From the NCBI GenBank assembly GCA_016125285.1, contig WGMA01000062.1, forward strand, positions 40,953-104,952: DNA of 64,000 nucleotides, given 5' to 3'. Numbering within the stretch: position 1 is the stretch's first letter; the number at the start of each line of letters is the position of its first letter. Source of the stretch: Phycisphaera sp. (lineage in GTDB: Bacteria > Planctomycetota > Phycisphaerae > Phycisphaerales > Zrk34). The notes beneath the pieces are model-generated. The model was given only the letters and a program-made list of their open reading frames with translations, did no database searches and was not told the origin of the DNA. Positions 53,195 to 62,509 of this stretch are shown piece after piece. A program made the position numbers and the translations under genes.

Positions 53195-54322
53195 ATGGCA
53201 AGCGCTAACGGCAAGAAGCACGCTTCATCACCGCTTGTTCACCCGCTGAGCGGGTCGAACATGTCGACATTCCTGCGCGTGTTGTTCCGCAACGGTTTCG
53301 TGCCGCCTCGCCGCTGGCCGCAGATCGCCATGGTGACCGGCGCGATCGCCGCAAGGACGCCGTTCAGCTGGTTCGAGCGTCTGCGGACCGGTCGCATGAT
53401 CAAACGGATGGGGGAGATGCAGCCGCCGATCTTCATCGTCGGGCACTGGCGCAGCGGCACGACGCACCTCTACAACGTCATGAGCCGCGCCCCGCACTTC
53501 GGCTACGTGCCGCCGCTGGCGACGGGCATGCCGTGGGACGTGCTCTGCCTCGTGCAGATCATCCGGCCGTTCCTCGAACGCATGCTGCCGAAGGAGCGGT
53601 TCATCGACCCGATCCCCGTGACGCCCGACGCGCCGCAGGAAGACGAAGCCGCCCTGGCCAATATGCAGCCGCTGTCGTTCTATCACGGCCTCTACTTCCC
53701 GAAGAAGCTCGAGGAGAACTTCAACGCGGGCGTGTTCTTCGACGGGTGCGGCGACGCGGAGATCGACCACTGGAAGTGGTGCTTCGATCACTTCCTCCGC
53801 AAGATGCACATCCTGCACGGCGGGCGGCGGATCGTGATCAAGAACCCCGTCTACACCGCACGCGTCGACATGCTGCGCGCGATGTACCCCGGCGCGAAGT
53901 TCGTGCACATCTACCGCAACCCCATCGACGTGTTCCGCTCGATGCAGAACTTCTACACGCGCCTGCTGCACGCCCTGGCGTTGCAGGATTACGACGAGGA
54001 GCACATCGACGAGCTGATCCTCAGCAGCTACCCGCGCATGATGAACACGCTGGCCGAGTCGATCGCGAACCTGCCCGCGAACGAGTTCGTCGAGATCAGC
54101 TACGAAGCGCTCGACGAGGACCCGCTCGCGCAGATCGAACAGATCTACACGCGGTTGGAGATCGACGGATTCGACGACGCGCGCCAGCCGTTCGAGACCT
54201 ACCTGAAATCGATCCAAAGCTACAAGAAGAACAGCTACGAGATGTCGAGCGACGTGACGCGGCGGATCACCGATCGCTGGGCGCCGTTCTTCGAGCGTTG
54301 GGGCTACACGGTCCCGACGTAA
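53195..54322 (+). CDS. PAPS-dependent sulfotransferase
   Basis: A 375-residue cytoplasmic protein of the sulfotransferase_3-type family. The 5'-phosphosulfate-binding loop FIVGHWRSGTTHLYNVM is at ~79-95, the 3'-phosphate motif HIYRNPIDVFRSM at ~238-250, and EISYEALDEDPLAQI later. It would transfer sulfate from PAPS to a hydroxyl group, perhaps of a lipid or glycolipid given its neighbours. The start at ATG 53195 is 71 bases after the HpnL-like gene; the open frame upstream to 53021 is inside that gene. It converges with the RND transporter gene. Confidence 0.85.
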   Translation: MASANGKKHASSPLVHPLSGSNMSTFLRVLFRNGFVPPRRWPQIAMVTGAIAARTPFSWFERLRTGRMIKRMGEMQPPIFIVGHWRSGTTHLYNVMSRAPHFGYVPPLATGMPWDVLCLVQIIRPFLERMLPKERFIDPIPVTPDAPQEDEAALANMQPLSFYHGLYFPKKLEENFNAGVFFDGCGDAEIDHWKWCFDHFLRKMHILHGGRRIVIKNPVYTARVDMLRAMYPGAKFVHIYRNPIDVFRSMQNFYTRLLHALALQDYDEEHIDELILSSYPRMMNTLAESIANLPANEFVEISYEALDEDPLAQIEQIYTRLEIDGFDDARQPFETYLKSIQSYKKNSYEMSSDVTRRITDRWAPFFERWGYTVPT

Positions 54323-54342
54323 ACCGGTCACTACTTGAAAGG

Positions 54343-56961
54343 TCAGGTCGCGGCGCCGATCTCGCGCGGATTCAGCAGCGCGGGCAGCAGGATCAGCGTG
54401 CACGCCAGGATCACGACGATACCGATGGTCAGCACGAGGCCCATGCTCGCGGTGCCGGGGTGCGGGCTGAGCGAGAGGTTGCCGAAGCTGCAGATCGTGG
54501 TGATCGTGCTGTAGAGCACCGCGCGGGCGGGCACGGTTTCGAGGAGGTTGCCGTGCCCGGGCAGCGTGTTGCGCGATCGGTGGACCATGTGGATGCCGTT
54601 GTCGACGCCGATGCCGAGCAGCAGCGGCAGCGCGATCACGTTGGCGAAATTGAAAGGCAGGTCGATGAGGACCATGATCGCCGTGGTCAACGCGCCGCCG
54701 AGCAGCAGCGGCAGCAGCACCGCGAGCGTGTGCCCGACGTGTCGCAACTGCAGCAGGATCACGAGCGTGATGCCGATGATGGCGTAGAGCATCGCGGTGC
54801 GAAAGGCGTTGACGATCGCGTCGCCAGACTCCAGGTGCAGCACCGGCGCCCCGGTAGCGTCGGGCGAGACCTCCTGCACGGCGTGAACGAACCGACGCAG
54901 CTGAGTGGTGTCGTCGAGCGACGTCGCGGGCATGACCTCGATGCGATACGAACCGGCGGCGCTGAGCCATCGCTCGCGCAGCTCGTCGGGCAGGGTCTCC
55001 AGCGTGATGCGATCCGCGGTCAGCGCGTCGACCAGCCATCGCAGGGTCTGCGGAAACGTGCCGAGGATCCGGTGATCGAGGTCCGTCATCAACGCCATCT
55101 GAGCCGGGCCTTCGAGCTTGCGAGCGGACTCCAGGCGATTCCGAACCACGCTCGCCAGCGCGTGTGAGGACTCGACCAGCGGGCCGCTCGCGTCACGCAG
55201 CTGCGCCGCGGCCGCCGAATCGATCAGCCTCTGCATCGACGCCAGCCACGCGGCGACGTCGGCCTCTGTCGGTTTGTAGTCGGCAGGCTTCGTGCCCACG
55301 GCGATCGACGGCCCGAGCAGCAGGTTCATGTCATCGATGATCGCGAGCTTGGCGTCCTGGTCCTTCGGGATGAGGCTGAAGATCGACACGGCGTGATCGA
55401 CGCCGTCGACCTTCGACAGCCGATCCGAGAGCAGCTTGACCTCGTCGGCGTCGTGCGCCAGGGCGGTGATCGACCAGTGCGCCGCGGCGGACTTGTTCCA
55501 CAGGTCGCGCATCGTCGTGACCGACTCGGTGGTTGGGTCCCGCAGGTCGAGCGGGTCGGGATTGAACCGCACGCTCGGCGCCAGCGCCGCCGCGACGATC
55601 GCCAGCGCGACGGCGATGATGAGGACACCGGCGCGGTGCGTGGTCGGCAGCCTCAGCACGGCGGCGATCATCTTCGCGGCCTGGCGCGGCGGCGGCACCT
55701 CGCGATGCTCGGGTAGCAGGATCAGGATGACGGGCAGCAGGATCAGCGTCACGACGAGGCTGATGATCATGCCCGCGCCGCCGATGATGCCGAGCTCGGA
55801 CACGCCAGTAAACGCGGTCGGCGCGAACGCAAAGAAGCCGATCGCGGTGGTGATCGAACACAACGCCAGCGAGCCGCCGGTCTGCTTGAAGGTTTCCTCC
55901 AGCGCCTCGCGTCGCCGGGCGCCGCGTTCGAGGCACGCGCGGTAGCGCAGCAGGTAGTGGATGGCGAAGTCGACGCCGAGGCCAACGTAGAGCACGCCGA
56001 ACGCGATGGAGATCAGGTTCAGGTGCCCCACCGTCAACGACGCGAGCCCGGTCGTGAGCACGAGGCCGATGATCAGCACGACCAGCGTCGCGAGCATCAG
56101 GCGGACGGATCGCAACGCGAAATACAGCACGATCGCGACGAGCAGCAGCGACAGCGGCCCCGCGATCGTCATGCCGCCGAGCACGGTCTGCACCTCGTCG
56201 TGCGACAGCGCGACCTTGCCGGTGATGCGCATCCGGGGATTGCCGGGCGTGTTGTAGCCCAGCTGAGCGCCGACCGCGCGCGCCCGCGCGAGCGCCTCGC
56301 GGCCGGACATGACCTTGTGATAATCGAGATGCGGGTGCGCGACGAGGATACGCTGCGTGCCGGGGTCGAGCTCGTCCGAAAGCATCGTCTGCCACGACAT
56401 GTCGTACGGCCGATCATCAACCTGCGCCTCGACGGCCGTCGACACACGCCGCATCACCTGCCCGAGTTGGGCGACCTTCGTGTCGTGATCGAGCGCGTCG
56501 CTGAGCGTGTCGAACAGCGTGGCCGAGCGTGGCGACTCGGCGAGTCGCGCCAGCAGGGCCTGGCTCTGCGACAGGCCGTCGGCGAGGTGCTGCAGTTCCT
56601 GCGGCGTCATGTAGAGCAACGCGTGACGCCGCAGGTACGCGCCGCCGCGCGGCTGGTAGACGGTGCCGAATCCCGCGGTGTCGATCAGCGACGACTCGAG
56701 CGTGTCGGCCGCCTCGTCGGCGCGCTCCGGCGTGTCGGCGTCGAGCACGAAGATCAGCGGCTGGTCGTTGAGCGGGAACTGCCGCTCGTACCGCAGCCAG
56801 GTCTTGCGGAACGGCAGGTCCTTCGACAACAGGTCCGCGGGGTCGGTGTGCACCGCCAGGCGCGTCATCGTCAGCCATGCCGCTACGCCGGTCAGCACCA
56901 GCGCGGCCACGCCGATGACGACCGCTCGGGGCCTGGTCAGATTGAATAAAAAGTCGAACAT
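54343..56961 (-). CDS. MMPL/RND-family transporter, HpnN-like
   Basis: An 872-residue RND-superfamily transporter of MMPL type. An N-terminal membrane helix is followed by a ~220-residue periplasmic loop, five transmembrane segments (~255-425; blocks VGLGVDFAIHYLLRYR and ITTAIGFFAF), a second periplasmic loop (~465-720) and five more helices (~725-870, including LLGIGVDNGIHMVHRSR). The D-rich GVDF/GVDN motifs lie in the fourth helix of each half. HpnN members move hopanoids to the outer membrane. Here it follows mlaC and mlaA on the same strand (96-base gap), suggesting a lipid-transport operon; the substrate is inferred. Confidence 0.85.
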   Translation of the reverse strand: MFDFLFNLTRPRAVVIGVAALVLTGVAAWLTMTRLAVHTDPADLLSKDLPFRKTWLRYERQFPLNDQPLIFVLDADTPERADEAADTLESSLIDTAGFGTVYQPRGGAYLRRHALLYMTPQELQHLADGLSQSQALLARLAESPRSATLFDTLSDALDHDTKVAQLGQVMRRVSTAVEAQVDDRPYDMSWQTMLSDELDPGTQRILVAHPHLDYHKVMSGREALARARAVGAQLGYNTPGNPRMRITGKVALSHDEVQTVLGGMTIAGPLSLLLVAIVLYFALRSVRLMLATLVVLIIGLVLTTGLASLTVGHLNLISIAFGVLYVGLGVDFAIHYLLRYRACLERGARRREALEETFKQTGGSLALCSITTAIGFFAFAPTAFTGVSELGIIGGAGMIISLVVTLILLPVILILLPEHREVPPPRQAAKMIAAVLRLPTTHRAGVLIIAVALAIVAAALAPSVRFNPDPLDLRDPTTESVTTMRDLWNKSAAAHWSITALAHDADEVKLLSDRLSKVDGVDHAVSIFSLIPKDQDAKLAIIDDMNLLLGPSIAVGTKPADYKPTEADVAAWLASMQRLIDSAAAAQLRDASGPLVESSHALASVVRNRLESARKLEGPAQMALMTDLDHRILGTFPQTLRWLVDALTADRITLETLPDELRERWLSAAGSYRIEVMPATSLDDTTQLRRFVHAVQEVSPDATGAPVLHLESGDAIVNAFRTAMLYAIIGITLVILLQLRHVGHTLAVLLPLLLGGALTTAIMVLIDLPFNFANVIALPLLLGIGVDNGIHMVHRSRNTLPGHGNLLETVPARAVLYSTITTICSFGNLSLSPHPGTASMGLVLTIGIVVILACTLILLPALLNPREIGAAT

Positions 56962-57057
56962 CGTTGAAGCAGCATAATGCCTGAGGCCGCGGGGTTGAAA
57001 CGGCTCGTCGACATCCGGCGTTCTCGACGCGTCAGGACGGGGTTGGAGCGGTCGTGA

Positions 57058-57888
57058 TCACTTGGCCGGGGCGGGCTCATCTGGCTTCGGCGTCGGCTGG
57101 GGCGCCGGAGCGGTGTCGCTCGGAGGCGGCTCGACGTCGTCCAACGGCAGCGGCTCGAACGGCGTCACTTCGACGTCGGCCTTGTTACCCAGATACAAAC
57201 GCCGCTGATGCTGATAGTAGGCGCTGCGGAGGAAGGCGTAGGGACTGAGCGCTTCCTTGATCTGTTTGCGCGCCGATTCCCTGTCCGCGGCGGAACTCAC
57301 CGCCCCGGTCGCGTTCAACGCCAATCGGAACATGAACGGATCGAGGAAGATGATCGGGTTGGTCACGATGCGCAGCGGTATGTCCGGCAGCGAACTGAGC
57401 GTTTGTGGGCCGAGCAGCGGCAGCACCAGGTAAGGTCCCTCGGGCAGCCCCCATTTCGCGGCGGTGACGCCGAAGTTCTGCTCGTTCAGCTTCAGCCCGA
57501 TATCGGTCGCGGGATCGAACAGGCCGCCGATGCCAACCGTTGAATTGACGACGAACCGTCCGGTGTCCGACAGCGTCTGGTCGAGGTTGAGCTGAAGGAT
57601 GTCGTTAGCGATGACGTGCGGGTACGCGGCGTTCGTGAAAAAGTTGTGGATGCCCTGCTCGATCGGGTCCGGCGTGATGTCCTTGTACACCTTCGTCACC
57701 GGCTGGATGACGTGCGTGTCCAGGGCGAGGTTGAAATCGAACATCGCGCGGTTGATCGGCTCGAGCGGGTCGCTGATGTTCTGTTCGGCGTACGGCGTGG
57801 CGTTACACCCGCCGACGAGCGCCACGGCGATCGTCAGCAACGGAAGCACACACACGCGTTGACGCCACCGGCCGGTGGTCTGGCTCAT
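57058..57888 (-). CDS. mlaA: MlaA/VacJ-family outer-membrane lipoprotein
   Basis: A 276-residue VacJ/MlaA protein. The lipobox VGGC has Cys28. The body shows DPLEPINRAMFDFN, FFTNAAYPHVIANDILQ, NSTVGIGGLFDPA and GPYLVLPLLGPQTLSSLPD. In E. coli MlaA forms a channel in the outer-membrane inner leaflet that removes phospholipids to MlaC. The last 40 residues are a Pro/Glu/Asp-rich tail absent from E. coli. Its ATG overlaps the mlaC stop by ATGA (57885-57888), so the two are coupled. Presence implies a diderm envelope. Confidence 0.9.
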   Translation of the reverse strand: MSQTTGRWRQRVCVLPLLTIAVALVGGCNATPYAEQNISDPLEPINRAMFDFNLALDTHVIQPVTKVYKDITPDPIEQGIHNFFTNAAYPHVIANDILQLNLDQTLSDTGRFVVNSTVGIGGLFDPATDIGLKLNEQNFGVTAAKWGLPEGPYLVLPLLGPQTLSSLPDIPLRIVTNPIIFLDPFMFRLALNATGAVSSAADRESARKQIKEALSPYAFLRSAYYQHQRRLYLGNKADVEVTPFEPLPLDDVEPPPSDTAPAPQPTPKPDEPAPAK

Positions 57889-58559
57889 TCCTTGCCCTCA
57901 GCCATCTCGCCGATCCGCTTCTCGAGCTGCGTGATCAGGCCGTCGAATCCGTTCTTCTTCAGCACGTCGCCGAACTCCGCCCGCTTGAGCGACAGGTCGC
58001 TGATGCCGTCGACCGCGACGTTGACGATCTTCCATCCGCTATCACCCTTGCGGATCTGGTAGTCGAACTGGCGTGTCTTGCCGCTGCCGGACTTGAACTC
58101 CGCCCGGACGATCATCGCGCGGTCGCCCTGCGCTGCGTCGCTCTTGTGAGTGAACTGCTGACCGGAGTAGCTGTTGAATTTCGAGGCGTAGTTGGCGGTC
58201 ATGTACCTGGCCATGATCGCGCCGAAGCTCGTCCGCTGCGCCTCGCTGAGCTTGGCCCACTCGGCGCCGAGCACGAGGCGGCTGATCAGGGGGATGTCGA
58301 ACCGCTTGTCGATCACCGGCTCGACGATCTTGTATCGCGTCTGGTAACCCGCGGCCGCATCGCCGTCGACCTTCATCGCGCTGATCAGCGCGGCGTGGAG
58401 TTCGTCGACGACCTCCTTGGGCGCCGCGTCATCGGCGCGAACCATCGTCGCGGCGACCAGCACGCCCAGAGCCATCGTCGATATCATGATCCGATTGAGG
58501 CGACGCGATCCCGCGCGGGGGGCATCCTTACCCTCGACCGAACCGTCTGCGTTAGCCAT
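57885..58559 (-). CDS. mlaC: MlaC/Ttg2D-family periplasmic lipid carrier
   Basis: A 224-residue protein with a signal anchor or signal peptide at ~24-43 (MISTMALGVLVAATMVRADD) after an unusually long hydrophilic N-terminus. The MlaC domain fills the rest: DGDAAAGYQTRYKIVEPVIDKRFD, FGAIMARYMTANYASKF, YQIRKGDSGWKIVNVAVDGIS and FDGLITQLEKRI. MlaC carries phospholipids between the outer and inner membrane. HpnM belongs to the same family, which with HpnN-like and HpnL-like genes nearby makes a hopanoid-type role possible. A good promoter lies 50 bases upstream. An in-frame ATG at residue 25 would give a conventional signal peptide. Confidence 0.88.
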   Translation of the reverse strand: MANADGSVEGKDAPRAGSRRLNRIMISTMALGVLVAATMVRADDAAPKEVVDELHAALISAMKVDGDAAAGYQTRYKIVEPVIDKRFDIPLISRLVLGAEWAKLSEAQRTSFGAIMARYMTANYASKFNSYSGQQFTHKSDAAQGDRAMIVRAEFKSGSGKTRQFDYQIRKGDSGWKIVNVAVDGISDLSLKRAEFGDVLKKNGFDGLITQLEKRIGEMAEGKE

Positions 58560-58616
58560 ACCGTCAACCTCGCTAGTTCCGGTTCTCCCGCGGCATCAAC
58601 CGCCGCGTAACCGGTA

Positions 58617-58644
58617 ATTCTCGGCCTTCACGCAGGCGTGTCAA
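58617..58644 (-). promoter_or_regulatory. Promoter of the mlaC-mlaA-RND operon
   Basis: A perfect TTGACA (58644-58639), 16-base spacer and GAGAAT (58622-58617) on the minus strand. Initiation near 58610 gives a ~50-base leader ending in GAGG before ATG 58559. Confidence 0.6.
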
Positions 58645-58692
58645 GGCTTTGCGGTGCAGTGTGTCGGTCGCTCGGGATCAGCAAGTCAGGTG

Positions 58693-60696
58693 TCACGGGC
58701 GAGGCAGGTTCTGCCCCTGTAACTTGAGCTGCTCCGCTCGCTGTCGATGTTCGGCGGCGAGTTTATCCATGCCGAGGCGCCGATACGACGTGGCCAGTGC
58801 CGCGTGAAGGGCGGCATTGTCGGGCATGCCAGGTAGTGCTTGCTCGAGTTCGGCAACGGCATCGGACCATCGCTGCATCCGAACGAGTACCTCACCGCGT
58901 GTCTCGTGGAATGCGAGTTGGGTGGGGACGAGCGCAATGGCGTGGTCGACGAGTTCGAGCGCTCGCTTGTGGTTGGGTGGCGTCGCTCGCATTTCCGCCA
59001 CCGCGAGGTTGTTTGCGGTCACCGCCACGTTGGGATTCTGCGCATACGCCAGACGGAGGTGGCGCAAAGCCTCATCGATGTCGTCACGCACCAGCGCGGC
59101 GGTGCCGAGCACCGTGTGCACCGACGGCGAAGCCTTGCCGTCAACGAGCATCTGGTCGAGCATCCTGGTCACGTCTTCCGTAATCGAACGCGCCGACGCG
59201 CACATGCGAAGCAGGTTGTTCATCGCGACAGGATCGTTGCTCCGATACTCTAGGGCCGATCGCAGCAGGTGAAGATTCCTGCGGCGTACATCGTCAGACG
59301 CCTCGGCGCCACCGGCGACGTCGTCCCACCATAGCGTATAGGCACGAGCGATAGCATTGGTAAGCAGCGGTGATCGTTGTTTCGGCCATGCCGCGGTAAG
59401 CAGGTCTACCGCGTGACTGTGTTGTTTGAGGCTCGTGGCGGCATCGGCGGCCAGGAGACGCCATCGCAGTTGATCCGGTTCGTCGGCTATCCGTCGCGTG
59501 AAATCGTTCAATGCTGCCGTCGCGACGCGTTCGGCCTGCTCTGGATCGCCCGCCTGACGGTACAGCCTGGCGATCTCCGTCTGCATCTCCGGCATGGCTG
59601 GCAACACCGCGCGGAGATTCTCGATCGCTTCGAGTGGCTGGTTGAGGCCACGGTGCGCATATGCCATGAGCAGGTGATCGTCGACGCTGAACTGCGGCCG
59701 CGTCGTGGTCAACAGGTCGATGACGTCGTGCAGCCACTTCGACCGCGCAGGATCGTCGGGCGATGCAGTGGCTCGGGCGTATAGCTGACGCGCCAGCAGG
59801 GGCTCAAAGATGCCTTCGCCTCGAAGGGCAATGCCGTCTCGCAGAGTTCGTTCGGCCTTCGTGGATTCGCCGAGCATGAGTAGCGCTCGCGCGTACCGCT
59901 TACGGGTCTCGTCGTCCTGCTGCGACGCCGTGAGTAGACGCGAGAAGCGCGTTGCGGCGAAACGGGCGTATTCGCGGGACTCCTGCCCCTCGTGCCGACC
60001 GGCGAGCAGTTCGGCCAGACAAAGCGCCGCGACCGGGTCGTCATGCGCAACGCGCCGCCAATGCTCCTCGGCAAGTTTCGATCGATCCGTTTGGGCGTAC
60101 ACGCGCCCGATCAGCAGGTGCGCTTCGGCGTTCGCCGGGTCGGATTGCAAGGCGCGCAGCAAATGCCCCTCCGCGCGGCGTAACGCCCGGCGATCAGCCG
60201 GCGCGGCCCGCTCGATCAGCAGCCGCGCAAGCACGACATGCGCCGGTGCGTACCCCAGTCTATCCTCCGGAGCCAGAGTGCGGAGGATCGCCTCCGAACG
60301 TTCCGGATCGCCGAGGCCCACCGTGGACACCGCCAAGCCGTAGCGATACTCCGGATTGTCTGCATCCAACGCCACGAGCCGCTGGTAACAGATACTCGCG
60401 TACGTAAAGTTGTGTTCGCCAATCGCGGCTCGCCCCGCGTTCAGATACTTTCTCGATAGATTGTGATCGGTCGCCGACACACCGATCAGACACGCGGCGG
60501 CTGCGAGCACGATCAGCAGCGGCGAACCCTGAATCAGATACCTTGGCTCGCCAGGCAGGAATGACACCAGCCACATCGAAGCGGCCCTCGCCGAGTCCGC
60601 GAGGTCACCAAGACCCGGCAGGAGGGATATCGGGGACGTGAGATAAAACCACAACCGGCTCAGGTGAAACAGGATGAATTCGAATCGTTCTCGCAT
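58693..60696 (-). CDS. Membrane-anchored TPR protein, exosortase-associated
   Basis: A 667-residue protein. One or two hydrophobic segments lie near the N-terminus (~10-30 weak, ~60-80 strong: LIQGSPLLIVLAAAACLIGV). From ~85 to the end it is a chain of TPR-like helical repeats (for example ASICYQRLVALDADNPEYRYGLA; AEGHLLRALQSDPANAEAHLLIG; ALHAALATSYRRLGMDKLA). Such TPR proteins accompany exosortases in several EPS/PEP-CTERM systems and are thought to help surface assembly. ATG 60696 is 23 bases after the exosortase stop. A start at 60741 is in frame but overlaps the exosortase gene and adds 15 residues. Confidence 0.78.
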   Translation of the reverse strand: MRERFEFILFHLSRLWFYLTSPISLLPGLGDLADSARAASMWLVSFLPGEPRYLIQGSPLLIVLAAAACLIGVSATDHNLSRKYLNAGRAAIGEHNFTYASICYQRLVALDADNPEYRYGLAVSTVGLGDPERSEAILRTLAPEDRLGYAPAHVVLARLLIERAAPADRRALRRAEGHLLRALQSDPANAEAHLLIGRVYAQTDRSKLAEEHWRRVAHDDPVAALCLAELLAGRHEGQESREYARFAATRFSRLLTASQQDDETRKRYARALLMLGESTKAERTLRDGIALRGEGIFEPLLARQLYARATASPDDPARSKWLHDVIDLLTTTRPQFSVDDHLLMAYAHRGLNQPLEAIENLRAVLPAMPEMQTEIARLYRQAGDPEQAERVATAALNDFTRRIADEPDQLRWRLLAADAATSLKQHSHAVDLLTAAWPKQRSPLLTNAIARAYTLWWDDVAGGAEASDDVRRRNLHLLRSALEYRSNDPVAMNNLLRMCASARSITEDVTRMLDQMLVDGKASPSVHTVLGTAALVRDDIDEALRHLRLAYAQNPNVAVTANNLAVAEMRATPPNHKRALELVDHAIALVPTQLAFHETRGEVLVRMQRWSDAVAELEQALPGMPDNAALHAALATSYRRLGMDKLAAEHRQRAEQLKLQGQNLPRP

Positions 60697-60718
60697 CGTT
60701 GGTCCATGGGGGGACGCG

Positions 60719-62347
60719 TCAGCGCACGCTCGCCTGAGCACGACTCCACTGGTCTGAAGCCAGTTGTATCGCCAGGCGCATCAACGCCGTCACCTGATCG
60801 CGGTCCGATTCGGAGATCGGGGTATTCGTGTGAACCATGACCTGCACCTGGAGGAGGGCCTCGGGACCGGTAAGGCCGGCGCGACGGAGCCTGTGCCGCA
60901 ACATCGTCGACGGCGCTCCCGCAACGTTCGCCGGAGCCTCGGACCGGCCTTCCCGATCCACCAGCGTGAAGAGCAAGCACCCCTGCTTCATCTTCGCTGC
61001 GTTGTCGAGATGGACCGCGACAACGGGCACCCGTTCCCGATCTGCCCCCGCAATCGTCTCGAAGGCGTACCGCGTGGTCGTCCAGCCTTCCAGCTCATAG
61101 CACGTTGTCAGGTTGTGCCACCGATCGAATGGATAGTCAAACGAGACGATCGCCGTACCGATCGCGCTTGTGTACATCCATTGCTGTGAGTGCTCTCCGA
61201 ACGCCGATCCACTCGACCGGTGCACGACATTGTGATCAATTTGCCGCCAGACGCCGACCTCCACAGGCATGGCGTCAGGGGATAGTGTCGGCAGGTCGAC
61301 CGGATCGACGCCCAGTCGCGACGTGTGGAGTACGGTCGTTGCGACGAGTTGACCCACAGCGATGAGACCAAACACCACCGAGACAGTAACGACGCCGCGA
61401 TTGGCGTTTGGCAAGACGCGCTGCGGCGACGGTTCGCTCTGACCCGCTTCAGACGAAACCTGTGGGGCCTGAAAATAGCGGTCGTATCGCCAGGCGCCGA
61501 CGTAGCACACGAGGCGGTCAGCACACCAAGCCAGCCCGACCGCCGCAAGAAAGCAGACGACGCCAAACGCCGCGTGACGCGCAGGGTATCGTTCGGCTGA
61601 CGCCAGTGTCGGCGCAAGCGTCATCGAGACAACACGGGTGACGTTGGTGATGATGACGACGAGCGGTATCGCGGCAAGCGTCGCCAGCACGTGCCACCAC
61701 GGCCTGCGAAGCCACAGCAGATAGAACACCGTTGCGCCCAGCACCGCGAACAATGAATTGATACCGCTGCACGCCGCTTCGACCTCCACGACGCGATCGG
61801 GCAGTTGGATCAGGACCCCGTCTCGCAGGTGGACGACGCCAAACACGTCGAGCATCATGCCCGCAATCGTGCTGGTCCACTGCTGAAGGTACAGCGTCAG
61901 CGTGCCGTCCAGAGACAGCGGCAGACGCACCAGCGTCAGGAGCATGACCCAGCCTGGCGCGACTGCATACAACAGGGGTGGACCGCCCAGGTCCAGGGAA
62001 ACGGCAAGCACGCTGAACAGCAAGGCCACGACCGCGAGCCATGGCGACACCAATACGGTCCCAAGCACCAACAGGGCTACGGCCACGGTGTACAGGGCAA
62101 GCGTGGCCGCGCGACCGCCCCGCTTCAGAACCGACGTCTCTTTCCAACCCCGGCGCATCAGCATCATCGCTGCGACAATCGCGAAGGGGAAGAATCCATA
62201 GTGCGGCGTGCGCCACAGTCCGTGCAGGTACATATACACCATCGTTGCGTGGGAAAGCCCAACCGCCGCAATCAGCGCGACCCAGGGCCAACGATCGTGT
62301 TGCGGCGCGGTGACACACGGCTCCGCGTTCGTCACACTCTCTGTCAT
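60719..62347 (-). CDS. Exosortase with C-terminal EpsI-like domain
   Basis: A 542-residue polytopic membrane protein. The exosortase core has Cys193 in EACSGINSL, Arg238 in NVTRV and His258 in ARHAAFG, the three catalytic positions of the family, spread among about eight transmembrane helices. After a final helix (~325-345) a soluble EpsI/DUF3485-like domain follows (~360-530). Exosortases cleave and re-attach PEP-CTERM proteins. A candidate substrate is encoded immediately upstream. ATG 62347 has GAGG upstream; the frame is open further to 62449 but the extra 34 residues are polar and Gly-rich. Confidence 0.87.
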   Translation of the reverse strand: MTESVTNAEPCVTAPQHDRWPWVALIAAVGLSHATMVYMYLHGLWRTPHYGFFPFAIVAAMMLMRRGWKETSVLKRGGRAATLALYTVAVALLVLGTVLVSPWLAVVALLFSVLAVSLDLGGPPLLYAVAPGWVMLLTLVRLPLSLDGTLTLYLQQWTSTIAGMMLDVFGVVHLRDGVLIQLPDRVVEVEAACSGINSLFAVLGATVFYLLWLRRPWWHVLATLAAIPLVVIITNVTRVVSMTLAPTLASAERYPARHAAFGVVCFLAAVGLAWCADRLVCYVGAWRYDRYFQAPQVSSEAGQSEPSPQRVLPNANRGVVTVSVVFGLIAVGQLVATTVLHTSRLGVDPVDLPTLSPDAMPVEVGVWRQIDHNVVHRSSGSAFGEHSQQWMYTSAIGTAIVSFDYPFDRWHNLTTCYELEGWTTTRYAFETIAGADRERVPVVAVHLDNAAKMKQGCLLFTLVDREGRSEAPANVAGAPSTMLRHRLRRAGLTGPEALLQVQVMVHTNTPISESDRDQVTALMRLAIQLASDQWSRAQASVR

Positions 62348-62509
62348 AGTCCGGTCCTCGTGACCACCTGCTCCACGGCCAATCCTTGCCGGATTCGGAC
62401 CGGCGAGGTTCCCGGAACCTCCCATCACGCTGTTCCTTGAAGGCAACACAATCTCACCACGAAGACTTGCCGTAGGAGTTCCTTCAAGACCGCGCCGTGC
62501 TTCGACGTG

